Of a DNA stretch of 64,000 nt, positions 55,564 through 64,000 are shown piece after piece. The position numbers were made by a program, and so were the translations under genes. The notes under the pieces were generated by a model that saw nothing but the letters and a program-made list of their open reading frames with translations, did not search any database and was not told the DNA's origin. Source of the DNA: Rheum nobile. Lineage: Eukaryota > Streptophyta > Magnoliopsida > Caryophyllales > Polygonaceae. Position 1 is the first letter of the stretch. The number at the start of each line of letters is the position of its first letter. The stretch is taken from NCBI GenBank assembly GCA_027886185.1, contig WOAB01000768.1, positions 496,001-560,000 on the forward strand, read 5' to 3'.

Positions 55564-55996
55564 TACACCACTAACTATTAATTTGGAAAAACTCGGCAAA
55601 TTTTGTAGCCTTTAGCTAATTAGATCGAACCGATGTAATTTTGGATCGCCGCAACAGGATTTGAGTCGCGATTCTAGAGAGAGACCAAAACGCGATTTTG
55701 AAGAAATGAAAGAGTTACAATTCGGGAGCCAACTTGACTTTGAAGGAATATGTTTCATTTAATCAAGATGACAATTACTAATAATAGAATAGGATTATAA
55801 TAGAGATTAATAATCCGGATATTTTAGATAGTCTTAGTGCTTTGTTAGAAGCCAACTATGACTTATGGGATAAATTGGATTTGGCTCATTGCTATTACAT
55901 CCGGGTCCTATAAGGTTACACACAATAGAGTAATTGAGCTAGATCAAAGCAACACGAGGCCCATAGTGGGACTATGGAATTTCGGCCAGTGTATAT
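55564..55996. other. Intergenic DNA before the copia element
   Basis: AT-rich, non-coding, nothing recognised. Confidence 0.45.
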
Positions 55997-56572
55997 TGTT
56001 GGAAGAGTGAATTGTTCATCAAGTAATAATAAAATGTTATCTATTTATTTGATGACATAAGAAAAGTTATATTTTGGAAAGATAAGATATTGTATCAATC
56101 ATAAATATCTCTTTCTAGTTAAAAGAAGATTTATCTTATGAGATATATTATTAGATAATTTATAATTGTTATATATATTTTCCTAATATATTATAAGATA
56201 ATAAAAAGGAAAATCAAATTCCAAGACATGTGATTTAGGAGAATCACGTACATGTGATATATGAATCACAATTAACTCCAACAGGAGCACACGGCCATAC
56301 CTCCGAAGGTGGAAAGAAGAGTTTCTGTTTATTTTCTTGTTTGTTCGTTCTAGCAGATGAAGACAAGGCGATCTAGTATCGTGCTCGTGTGGACTAAGTA
56401 GAGAAATCACAATTGAGGCTCTATTCTCCAAGATGATCGCGGAAACAAGTTTTGCATCAAAATATATGTTACTATTTCATATGTGATTCGTATCAGGTTT
56501 ATGCATGAGATCCTAAATTAGATGTTAGAAAACTGTTTTTTAAATTCCGCTAAAAGCATCTAAATTCCTACA
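55997..56572 (+). repeat. Copia 5' LTR
   Basis: 576 bp, TGTTGGAAGAG to TTCCTACA, directly before the primer-binding site. Only this copy is in the window. Confidence 0.8.
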
Positions 56573-56573
56573 G

Positions 56574-56586
56574 TGGTATCAAAGCC
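56574..56586 (+). promoter_or_regulatory. Copia primer-binding site (initiator tRNA-Met type)
   Basis: TGGTATCAAAGCC one base after the LTR; one substitution from the usual TGGTATCAGAGCC. Confidence 0.85.
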
Positions 56587-58387
56587 TCTTGCATAAATTG
56601 ATATGATCATGATTAAAGTTGTTAATTTTGATGCATGTTATTGATTATTTTGGTTCAATCTAGTGGTAAAATTAATGTATGGATTAACTTGTATGATTAA
56701 AATTGTAATTTTAATTGATTGGATGCATAAAGTTGTGACTTTTGTGTGCTTAATATACTCGAAAATTTTCAACCACTTGACCAAAATTATGGATGTACAA
56801 ATTCTGATTTTTTTTGCTTCATTTTGACCCTAAAATCGATTTGTAAGTTTAATTTATGCAAGAGATATGATTTCTTGTATAAATCATAATCACACATAAA
56901 AATACTTGATTTTTCATGTTGGTGAAAATGATTCAAACCCTAGAAATTTAGAATTTCATGTCTTGAATGCCCAAAGTTGATTAATTTTGTATGAAATTGG
57001 TTCATACATTAATTTTTCAAAATATTAATTTTCTGAAAATTACACCTTATTATCCTTAAAATCATCAAAATTTGTAATTGTTACAAAATTTGAGTGGGAG
57101 AAGGGGTAAAACCGTGGTTGGGTGGCCAAAAGTGGTTCACGGCGGTGCGTGGTGGCCGACGGTAGGCCGGGGGTGGTGCGGCGGCGGTCCGAGGGGTGGT
57201 TGGCTGGCGTGGTGCCTGCATGGTGTAGCTAGGGTGGGAGCTGAATTAGGGTTATGGTTTGTTAGCATAAGATCCTAACTACCTTAATTAGTTATGGTAA
57301 CAAGATATCTTATCTCTAGAGTATATTTTATCCAATTATACATGGTAATGATTATTATTGGTATTAATTCCATATATAATTTTATTGAATTAAAATAATA
57401 AGAAGATTGGATTAATTATTTTATTGGATAATTTAATTAATTTAATCTTGGAAGTCTATTAATATGATTAATAGTCTATTATTGTCTCTTAATATTTAAT
57501 ATTATATTTTGCATGTATGATTTAATATTATGATATTATTATTGTATGCGGTGACTGGTATGGCAAAAAAAGGATAGAAAATACGATTTGTGTATCGTTA
57601 TTATTTTCTTGTACACGATCTGTGTATCGTGATGTATTTTTGTAATTTAATTTTCAAGAAATTAGATTAGATTTACATTATGTAATATAAGAGAAGAAGA
57701 TCCTATGAAGATTCAAGGATAGAGATCCAGAAGAGAATCAAGGATGGAGATCCAAGAGACAAGAATAATCTATGAAGATTAGATCTTATGGGTTTTTAGT
57801 GGCTATACTAGGATCACATTTATTTATTGCATTTGTTTTGCTTTAAATATCTCTAAGTTTATGCTTGCTTGTTTATTTATGCTATTTAGTTCACTAGTAA
57901 ATAGACTTGCATGATAAACTTAGTTCCCTTAAAAGAAAATTGAGATTTTGCCTTTCCAAATCATAACCTATGAGGCCCTTGGAATTTGATGGATAGGTTT
58001 TACCAAAGCAAGGTGTCCATGCTTTGACCTTGGGATAGTATGGGTAAATCTATATAAGGGGTTTACAACCTTGATTTGACTATACTCAACAAAAAACCAA
58101 AAGATAAAGTTTTGGATTTTGAGGCATGGGATAGATTTGACATAAGATGTAATCTATCAACCAAGAGTTATAAATGTTATAACTAGTAAAAGTTACTTAC
58201 CTTGATCACATAGGATTTAGGGAAGTATCAAAGTACGCCTAAATTGTTATCTGAAATAGGATCTTGGAATCATTTTATTCAAAGGGAAAATTTTAAATGG
58301 ATAAAATGACATTAGCTTATTTATGTTTAAAAAATTTTAAGCTATTGCATGATTTACATTTTGCATGTTATTTCTGTTGTAGATATC
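56587..58387 (+). other. Copia leader region
   Basis: 1.8 kb between primer site and gag start, long for a copia leader, mostly AT-rich with one G-rich patch (57090-57240, GGTGGxCGGCGGT-type). The patch gives a Trp/Gly-rich frame without meaning. An unrecognised insertion may be included. Confidence 0.45.
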
Positions 58388-59057
58388 ATGTCTAAAAATG
58401 ATAACCCAACCATCATCAACTTACGTTCGATTATTGAGAATAATAAGCTGAACGGAAATAACTTCCTCGACTGGGAAAGAAATCTGAGAATTGTTCTCAA
58501 GTCTGAAGGAAGAGAGAATGTCCTTGACACCCATATCCCAACATTGACTGCTATGTCTACTCTAGAGGAGATAGTAGAGGAAAAACAGATCAAAGATAAG
58601 TCACTGATTGTCACTTGTCTTATGTTGGCTTCCATGGAATCGAGCCTTCAAAAGAGGTTTGAGAGGGTGGACGCCTACACCATCATTCGCAACCTAAGAG
58701 TTATGTTTCAGGAGCAAGAGAGAATGGAGAGGTATGAGACTCATAATGCAATTCTTGATTGTAAGCTTGAGAAAGGCAAGCCAGTTAGTGCTCATGTGTT
58801 CAATATGATTGGAGAACATGGAAAGGCTTGGTCACCCCTATAGTCAAGAGTTGGCTACAAACATCATACCCCACTCTCTACATGATGGATTTGCTCAATT
58901 CAAGCTGAACTTCAATATGAATGGAGTTGGAAAAACACTTGAAGAGCTACATGGGATGCTCAAAACAGCTGAGCAAAATCTCTCTGTTAGCACCAAGAAA
59001 GAGATCTTGATGGTCAACAAGGGAAGAGGGTTCAAGAAAGGGGCATCTGGACAGTAG
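58388..59057 (+). pseudogene. Copia gag, frameshifted
   Basis: Start MSKNDNPTIINLRS. The copia gag core has LNGNNFLDWERNLRIVLKSE, then TCLMLASMESSLQKRFE and FQEQERMERYETHNAIL. Near 58810 a deletion shifts the frame; it continues in another phase with MERLGHPYSQELATNIIPH and ELHGMLKTAEQNLS and meets a TAG at 59055. Gag builds the capsid. The wording is that of a common plant copia gag family (UBN2-type). Confidence 0.88.
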
Positions 59058-59599
59058 AAGAAGAACGTGCAAGGGAAGGGCAAGCAAGTTGTACCACCCA
59101 AGCAAACTTCTGAAAAGGCTAAAGTAGCGGATGACCATGACTGTTTCTACTGCCATGCCAAGGGTCATTGGAAGAGGAACTTCCCGAAATACCTGGAAGA
59201 TAAAAAGAGTGGAACTATGAGTTCCAATTCAGGTACGAATGTTATAGAAGTCCTAACAGCTAAAGCTTCAACTTGGGTATTGGATTCAGGTTGTGGTTCT
59301 CACATTATTTTGAATGTGCAGGGACTAAGAAGAAGTAGAAGCTTAACTAAAGGAGAGGTAGACCTACGCATTGGCAATGGAGCAAGGGTTGCTGTACTTG
59401 CCATTGGAGATTATAGTTTATCTTTACCTTCTGGTTTAGTATTAGAACTTAATAATTGTTATTTTGTCCCGTCTATTACTAGAAACCTGATTGTGACTTG
59501 TGTTTTGGATTTAGAAGGCTATGATTTTATTCTTAAAGGTCAACGTTTTTCTATTTTAAAAGATAACATCTTTTATGTCGATGCCATACTGAGTAATTG
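59058..59599 (+). pseudogene. Copia zinc knuckle and protease, cut by insertion of T3
   Basis: Same phase as the preceding frame after its stop. The knuckle reads CFYCHAKGHWKRNF, that is C-X2-C-X4-H-X4-F, so the last Cys ligand is lost. The protease has WVLDSGCGSHII (D-S-G active site) followed by VDLRIGNGARVAVLAIGDYS and NNCYFVPSITRNLI. The frame ends seven codons past the T3 boundary at 59600. Confidence 0.88.
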
Positions 59600-61223
59600 T
59601 AACACCCCCAAATCGTAACCCATTTGGAAAGGTATTACCACCAGTGACCTCGGTTTCCACACCAAAGCCACCCCATGCTTTATCGGTTTAAATACAAATC
59701 ATAAACAACAATTATGATGTAAACACTAAAATCTTTAGTTAAAACATATGTCTGGGGATTACATTCCAATCCCCATAGGACAAAACAGAGTAATCAGCGG
59801 AAGTCTTTACAAAGTATAAATACAAGGGTCTTGATCGTAATGATCACCCGCCAAGGATTGCAACCTGATAAATCCATTAAAACACCATTGCTTTTATAGT
59901 CATTCTAGCCTTTGTTTCTCAGATTCTTATCTGATGTGCCGAATCGAACGGATGACACCAGCCAACCATGCAGAGAACAATTACGGTTGGTTAGTCTAAT
60001 GAAAGACTATGCAAGGGTTACAAGCAGATGGTTCGAAGTAGTCGTATTAGGTTAGAATCATCGTTTCTCGAATTAAAACCGATGACGATAGTCAACCACC
60101 ATACTCCTACTGGAATATATCAAGCAGCATGATCAAGAGAAGATTCTAGAGACCGAGTCTCACAGCAATCAATCCCAAAGAAGACTCCAACGAATTGAGT
60201 GTTATCGGAAATATGACAAATGTTGGGGAACATTAATTAATCATACAAGCGTTCAATAACGACTTGATGTTTCGGTTCACGACCAACCTCACCGCTTAAT
60301 GCGAATCCAGATTGGAAAGAGAACAATACTCTGATCAAAGTCAAGACGAGCTTTCCTAGCTGCACTATTCCCTAGCTGCACTATTCCCTAGCTGCACTAC
60401 TCATCTGAGGTATATTAATCATGTGCTACGAAGGCACTTATCTTATTTAAATTCCCAAACGTGCATCACGTTATAGACTTTTAAATATATGTTTCGCCAT
60501 GAGGGACATATATTGAGTATATGTTTCATCATGAGGGACATATAGGATATATGTTTCGCCATGAGGGACATACTCCTGAATGGGACGAATCCCAAGATTT
60601 GTAGCATCAGTTAAGTGCCACCATCTCTATACCCGAGTATAGAGATCGGTCATGACCCACCAAATGGTTTTTGGGTTTATCACCCTTTGCACCATTAATC
60701 ATTATTAAGAAACGACTGGACCTTGAATAGGCCATCGCTCCTACGAATACTCGTGCTAACTAAACAGTTCAACACAGTAATAATCATATCAAAGCCCTCC
60801 AGGCTATCATCATAAATGTATATGTCTATAATAGCGTTGTTCTAGCAAATATACAACCTATTATAAATATCATATTCTTTTCACATCATTTATCAAACTA
60901 TTCCCAACAGAACAGTAAATCTTCCCAAATTAGTTAACAATTAAACAATTGATAATTAATGGAAATATGGAATGATGAGCAAGAGCGAACCGCCACTTGC
61001 CTTAGATCAGACGAAAGCTTTAACAAGCTTAGAGACAACGGTTCCTGAGTCTGAAACTAGGACAGATCTTGGATATTAAATCCCTCTGGAACGACCCATA
61101 ATGAGACCCTAAGTTAGATTCAATATCTACATATATGAATCTAAACGAATAAGGAAGGAATCAAAGGGGTCAAGCCTCGCCCAAATCCAAACACCCAAGA
61201 ATACACACCCCGGATAAGGCTCA
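59600..61223 (-). mobile_element. T3: part of a solitary TG...CA unit (T family LTR), inverted, in copia protease
   Basis: On the minus strand the sequence ends ...GGGGGTGTTACA at 59600, exactly as T1 and T2, and contains the GTGACC/GGTCACTGG motif and the AAGTGGCGGTTCGCTCTTGC landmark (60980-61000). It is truncated at 61223, where element C is inserted. Tandem units include CCCTAGCTGCACTATT (three copies at about 60356-60402) and TATATGTTTCGCCATGAGGG (three copies at 60485-60572). Upstream pentamer GTAAT (59595-59599). Confidence 0.8.
60485..60572. repeat. Short tandem repeat in T3
   Basis: Three copies of TATATGTTTCGCCATGAGGG with the tail ACATAT, spaced about 25-35 bp. Confidence 0.8.
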
Positions 61224-62497
61224 TGATAGGTGCCAATTCAGGCACCTTAACTAGTGATTATTGACATGATTTAGATGGAGTTTCCGTATAGATTTAGGCT
61301 AAGTCTGTAATCCAGAAGAAGAGTTACGAAGTGAAGATATCATAGGATTTATAACTTAATGAAGGATGAAGAAGATGGAGGAGAAGATCTGCTCAGGATT
61401 CATGGAGGAAGGTGCCATCACTTGGTAGTACAGGAGAGAAGAAGATGAAGAACTGAAGAAGCGGTCTTTGCCGCCCCGTGCCACAAGCCACCGTGACCCG
61501 GCGGTGGATCTCAGAGAAGGCGACACAGCGAAGCCACCGCCCCGCGGTGGAGGTCGACGCCTCGTGGCCAGCGTTTATTTGTTTCCGATTTTAGCATTTT
61601 CGGATATTCTACTTTCTATTATTTTATTTCCTTATTTTTATTTGCTAGGTTTAGCTTATCTTTTCTGAACCTATTTAAGAGTTTTTCTAGTTTTAGAGAA
61701 GGGGACGGACGTTCTCTCTCTTTATTCATTCCAGGTCTAGGGTTTGAACGAATGGAGAACTAAACACCTTTGTTTCGCTAGACAATTGAAGCATTGCAAT
61801 GAATTGGTTGTGAGATTTCTATTCCTTGTTCTATATCTTATAAAGTTGGTTTAATTCTCTTGAGCATAGTAGCTATTGGTTTGTATTGATTTATCTAGAG
61901 TTGCTAACTAGGTTTATTGATATCTATCATAGTGCTAGGGTCTGCATATAGTGGAATACGAGTGCTTACCTAGTGGCAAACACAATTGTTGCATATAGTG
62001 GAATACGAGTGCGCAATTGTGAGAGAGAATTATTTGCATGTTAAGTAGTAAGGTTTTCTTCTATTTGCATGTATCCTATATCCTTGTGTGCATCGCTATT
62101 GCTTTGTTAGTGGTAAGGTTTTCTTCCATTGATATCGTGATAAGTCTATCAACAACTGTGAGAATTGATAGTACTTAAGATCAGGATGGGAACAACTATA
62201 AGATTGTGAAAAGAACTTGGAACAATAGTTATCAGTGATCAACCTGTTTCATCTGCAGTGTGGATATTTGTCTAGTCGAATACTTCCCCTCATCATATTT
62301 CTTCTTCTTTTAAAGCTAGCATCTCTATTACTCTGCGAATATTCTAACCCCCCCCCTTGCTACTTGTTAGTCACACGTTAATTGCATACAGATAACCGAC
62401 TCCCTGTGGGATCGACCCTGACTTGCTTGCTATACTCTTTAGTAGGTGAATTAGGATTTCTTTGACAGGAAAACGACACCGGTTTCCGGCCTTGTCA
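61224..62497 (+). repeat. Element C 5' LTR
   Basis: 1274 bp. It contains the GC-rich words CCGCCCCGTG (61471), CCACCGTGACCCGGCGG (61488-61504) and CCACCGCCCCGCGGTGG (61534-61550). TATA-like CTATTTAAG at about 61669. The repeat GCATATAGTGGAATACGAGT occurs twice (61944 and 61992). Confidence 0.88.
61471..61550. repeat. GC-rich words in element C LTR
   Basis: CCACCGTGACCCGGCGG at 61488-61504 and the perfect palindrome-like CCACCGCCCCGCGGTGG at 61534-61550. Both words recur in the coding region of the same element at 63829-63928. Confidence 0.9.
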
Positions 62498-62501
62498 AAT
62501 T

Positions 62502-62519
62502 TGGCGCCGTTGCCGGGGA
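62502..62519 (+). promoter_or_regulatory. Element C primer-binding site (tRNA-Asp type)
   Basis: TGGCGCCGTTGCCGGGGA, four bases after the LTR, the standard Athila/Tat primer site. Confidence 0.92.
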
Positions 62520-62634
62520 GTCAAATACTCTGTTTGTGATTATTTGTGATTGACTGCGGTGTGGATCTATCTTACGGTCCGCACCTTTGCTACTGATTCG
62601 TTACTTGTTGAAGTTGATACAGAGACAAGTACGA

Positions 62635-64000
62635 ATGGCTCAGACACTCCGACAGTTGACTGCGCCAGATCTAATACAGCAGCCATTGGCTGTAATCATT
62701 CCACCCTTTGCAGATGGTGTGACATTTGAGCTCAGAACAAGAGTGATACGGTTGCTCCCGAGATACCATGGACGAAGCGGAGAGGATCCCATCCTACACT
62801 TGGGTAAATTCCACAACGTCATCATGAGCATTAAACCAGCCAATGTCACTGAAGATCAGATTAAAATGAGAGCCTTCGGGTTCACTCTTAAGGACGATGC
62901 TGAGGACTGGTATTATCATCTGCCTGGCGGAAGCATAGATTCATGGGCTAAGCTATATAAGGCCTTCCTCGCACAATATTTCCCAACCAAGATGGCGAAT
63001 GCCTTGAAAAGGGTGATTTCCAGTATTGAACAAGGAGAAGAGGAGACCCTTTATGACTATTGTGAGCGGTTCAAACGACTTTGCTCTAGTTGCCTGTTCC
63101 ATGGTTTTGACAAGAAAGCTCTAGTACTCTATGTTTACAATGGGCTGCTGGATGATGAAAGAAGAATCATAGATGCTACTTGTGGTGGTAGTATCTTGAA
63201 TATGACCCCTGATGCAGCCATGATTAAACTCCATGATATGGCTGAGAGCACAAGAGATTTTGATGAAGCCCCAACGACCAGATGAGTTAATAATGCTGTC
63301 AACTCCAATGATGCACATCTAATGCGAGAAATTGCTTCATTGAAAGAGGTTATTGTGAATATGAGTACAAAAGAAGCACCCCAACATCACAATGCTTGCA
63401 GAATTTGCGTTGACCCATTTCACAACACCAACGCTTGTCCCCAACTTCAGGATGCCACTACTGCTGAAGTATACGTTGTTGGAGGTTATGGACCTATTAG
63501 ACCTCGACCTGATCAACAGCAGCTACAACCACCACCACAACTTCACTTTGATGAGCCACCAGCTGCTCCCCAAGCTAGTAGCTCCCCCTTAGCTGAAGAC
63601 TTGATCAAGGCCTTAACAATGCACTTCACAACTCATGTACAAACAAATGCGGCCAGCATCAAGAGCATGAAGGAGACAGTGGTTCATTTATCAGATGTGG
63701 TCACTAGGTTGGACAAAAGGGCCGCAGAAGAAAGTGTAAATGCGGTGACCCTCCGAAGTGGCAAGGAATTGCAAGTCGCTCCTACTGCTGAAAAGGATGA
63801 CAGGGCAGAAATTGACGATGGGCAAGTTCCACCGCCCCGCGGCGACACCCACCGTGACCCGGCGGCATTTCCCAATTGTCCCGAGTCAATACCACCGCCC
63901 CGCGGCCAAGAGCACCGCCCCGCGGTGCGAGCCCAAATCTTGATCATGATGAAGAAGAGGACCCCTATGTTCGTCCAAATTTTCCTCCTCTTGGTTCTGA
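62635..64000 (+). pseudogene. Element C gag (incomplete at window end)
   Basis: I place the start at MAQTLRQLTAPDLIQQ (62635); an in-frame Met 16 codons earlier is also possible. The capsid core reads FGFTLKDDAEDWYYHLPGGS, FLAQYFPTKMANALKRVISS and LYDYCERFKRLCSSC, then GLLDDERRIIDATCGG. TGA at 63283 interrupts, but the same phase continues with a knuckle C-X2-C-X4-H-X4-C (CRICVDPFHNTNAC), a Pro/Gln-rich linker and VTLRSGKEL, the LRSGK motif usual before the Athila/Tat protease. GC-rich words are inserted after it (63829-63928). After the last word the more natural continuation (NLDHDEEEDPYVRPNFPPLG) lies in another phase, so a frame change occurs there. Confidence 0.85.
63829..63928. repeat. 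GC-rich words inside the element C gag frame
   Basis: CCACCGCCCCGCGG at 63829-63842 and 63892-63905, CCACCGTGACCCGGCGG at 63849-63865 and GCACCGCCCCGCGGTGC at 63912-63928. The two word types are the same as in this element's LTR. They encode PPPRG and RDPA strings in the gag phase. Confidence 0.92.

Larger units (their letters stand above)
55997..64000 (+). mobile_element. Ty1/copia LTR retrotransposon, 5' part, with nested insertions (runs off the window)
   Basis: A single LTR (55997-56572), a Met-type primer site, a long leader, gag and the start of protease are visible. Coding stops at 59599, where T3 (minus) is inserted, itself interrupted by element C from 61224. The rest of the copia element (integrase, reverse transcriptase, 3' LTR) must lie beyond base 64000 if it still exists. 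The pentamer before the LTR is TATAT. Confidence 0.8.
61224..64000 (+). mobile_element. Element C: Athila/Tat-like Ty3/gypsy element, 5' part (runs off the window)
   Basis: LTR 61224-62497 starts TGATAGGTGCC and ends CTTGTCA; the tRNA-Asp-type primer site follows, then gag in plus orientation. The pentamer before the LTR is GCTCA; its partner lies outside. The LTR end resembles those of A and B (CTGTGGGATCGACCCTG near 62403). Gag is related to A's gag. Confidence 0.9.

Noticed and set aside
57078..57278. Trp/Gly-rich 66-codon frame in the copia leader
   Set aside because: Simple GGTGG-rich composition, no start context and no similarity.
1..64000. tRNA, rRNA genes or integrated plant pararetrovirus
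   Set aside because: I looked for cloverleaf-like tRNA sequence, rRNA landmarks and pararetroviral movement/coat motifs and saw none; the only tRNA-like matches are primer-binding sites.

Overview
This window is nuclear DNA of a flowering plant. It is almost entirely nested long-terminal-repeat (LTR) retrotransposons plus a few DNA transposons. The evidence is paired LTRs bounded by TG...CA with 5-bp target-site duplications (TSDs), tRNA primer-binding sites, gag/protease/reverse-transcriptase/integrase remnants, CACTA termini, and AT-rich intergenic DNA. I see no intact host gene, rRNA or tRNA. The species cannot be named from what is visible. The only host-like gene remnant is a frameshifted cold-shock-domain fragment at 18409-18575.

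Layout. 1-1313 is the end of a CACTA transposon that carries a small inverted-repeat (MITE-like) insertion. 2845-16841 is element A, a minus-strand Athila/Tat-like Ty3/gypsy element with no pol; its gag was split by element G (6063-14141, plus strand, complete but decayed Ty3/gypsy with gag-PR-RT-RNaseH-IN), and its right LTR was split by an inverted solo LTR of the G family (15671-16581). 17232-17952 is a Mutator-like miniature element with a 9-bp TSD and a minisatellite core. 18775-31491 is element E (minus strand, Tat-like, gag and partial PR, antisense ORF, 87-bp tandem array); its right LTR was split by element B (24935-30905, minus strand, Athila/Tat-like, gag/PR remnant only). 31774-51188 is element D (plus strand, Tat-like, decayed gag-PR-RT-RNaseH, truncated IN, antisense ORF). 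D contains two 2.9-3.5 kb solitary TG...CA units (T1 32300-35781, T2 46937-49814) and a non-autonomous CACTA element (36755-41470, TSD AGG). After AT-rich DNA with a copia fragment (52081-52375), a Helitron-like end (about 53373) and a D-related solo LTR (54946-55558), a copia element starts at 55997. It is interrupted at 59600 by a third copy of the T unit (minus strand), which is itself interrupted at 61224 by element C (Athila/Tat-like, plus strand) that runs off the window.

How the parts work together. The coding regions are parts of retrotransposition machinery: capsid (gag), protease, reverse transcriptase/RNase H and integrase. All are broken by stops, frameshifts or deletions, so no element here looks able to move by itself. 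A, B and E never had or have lost pol and would have depended on proteins from relatives.

The most unusual signal is that A, B and C each carry their own short GC-rich, mostly palindromic word (A: CCGCGCCCGCGG and close variants; B: CCGCGATCGCGG; C: CCACCGCCCCGCGG and CCACCGTGACCCGGCGG). In each family the word occurs several times both in the LTR and in the internal region, including inside the gag/PR reading frame. Copies of the word have been gained or lost between the two LTRs of A and of B.
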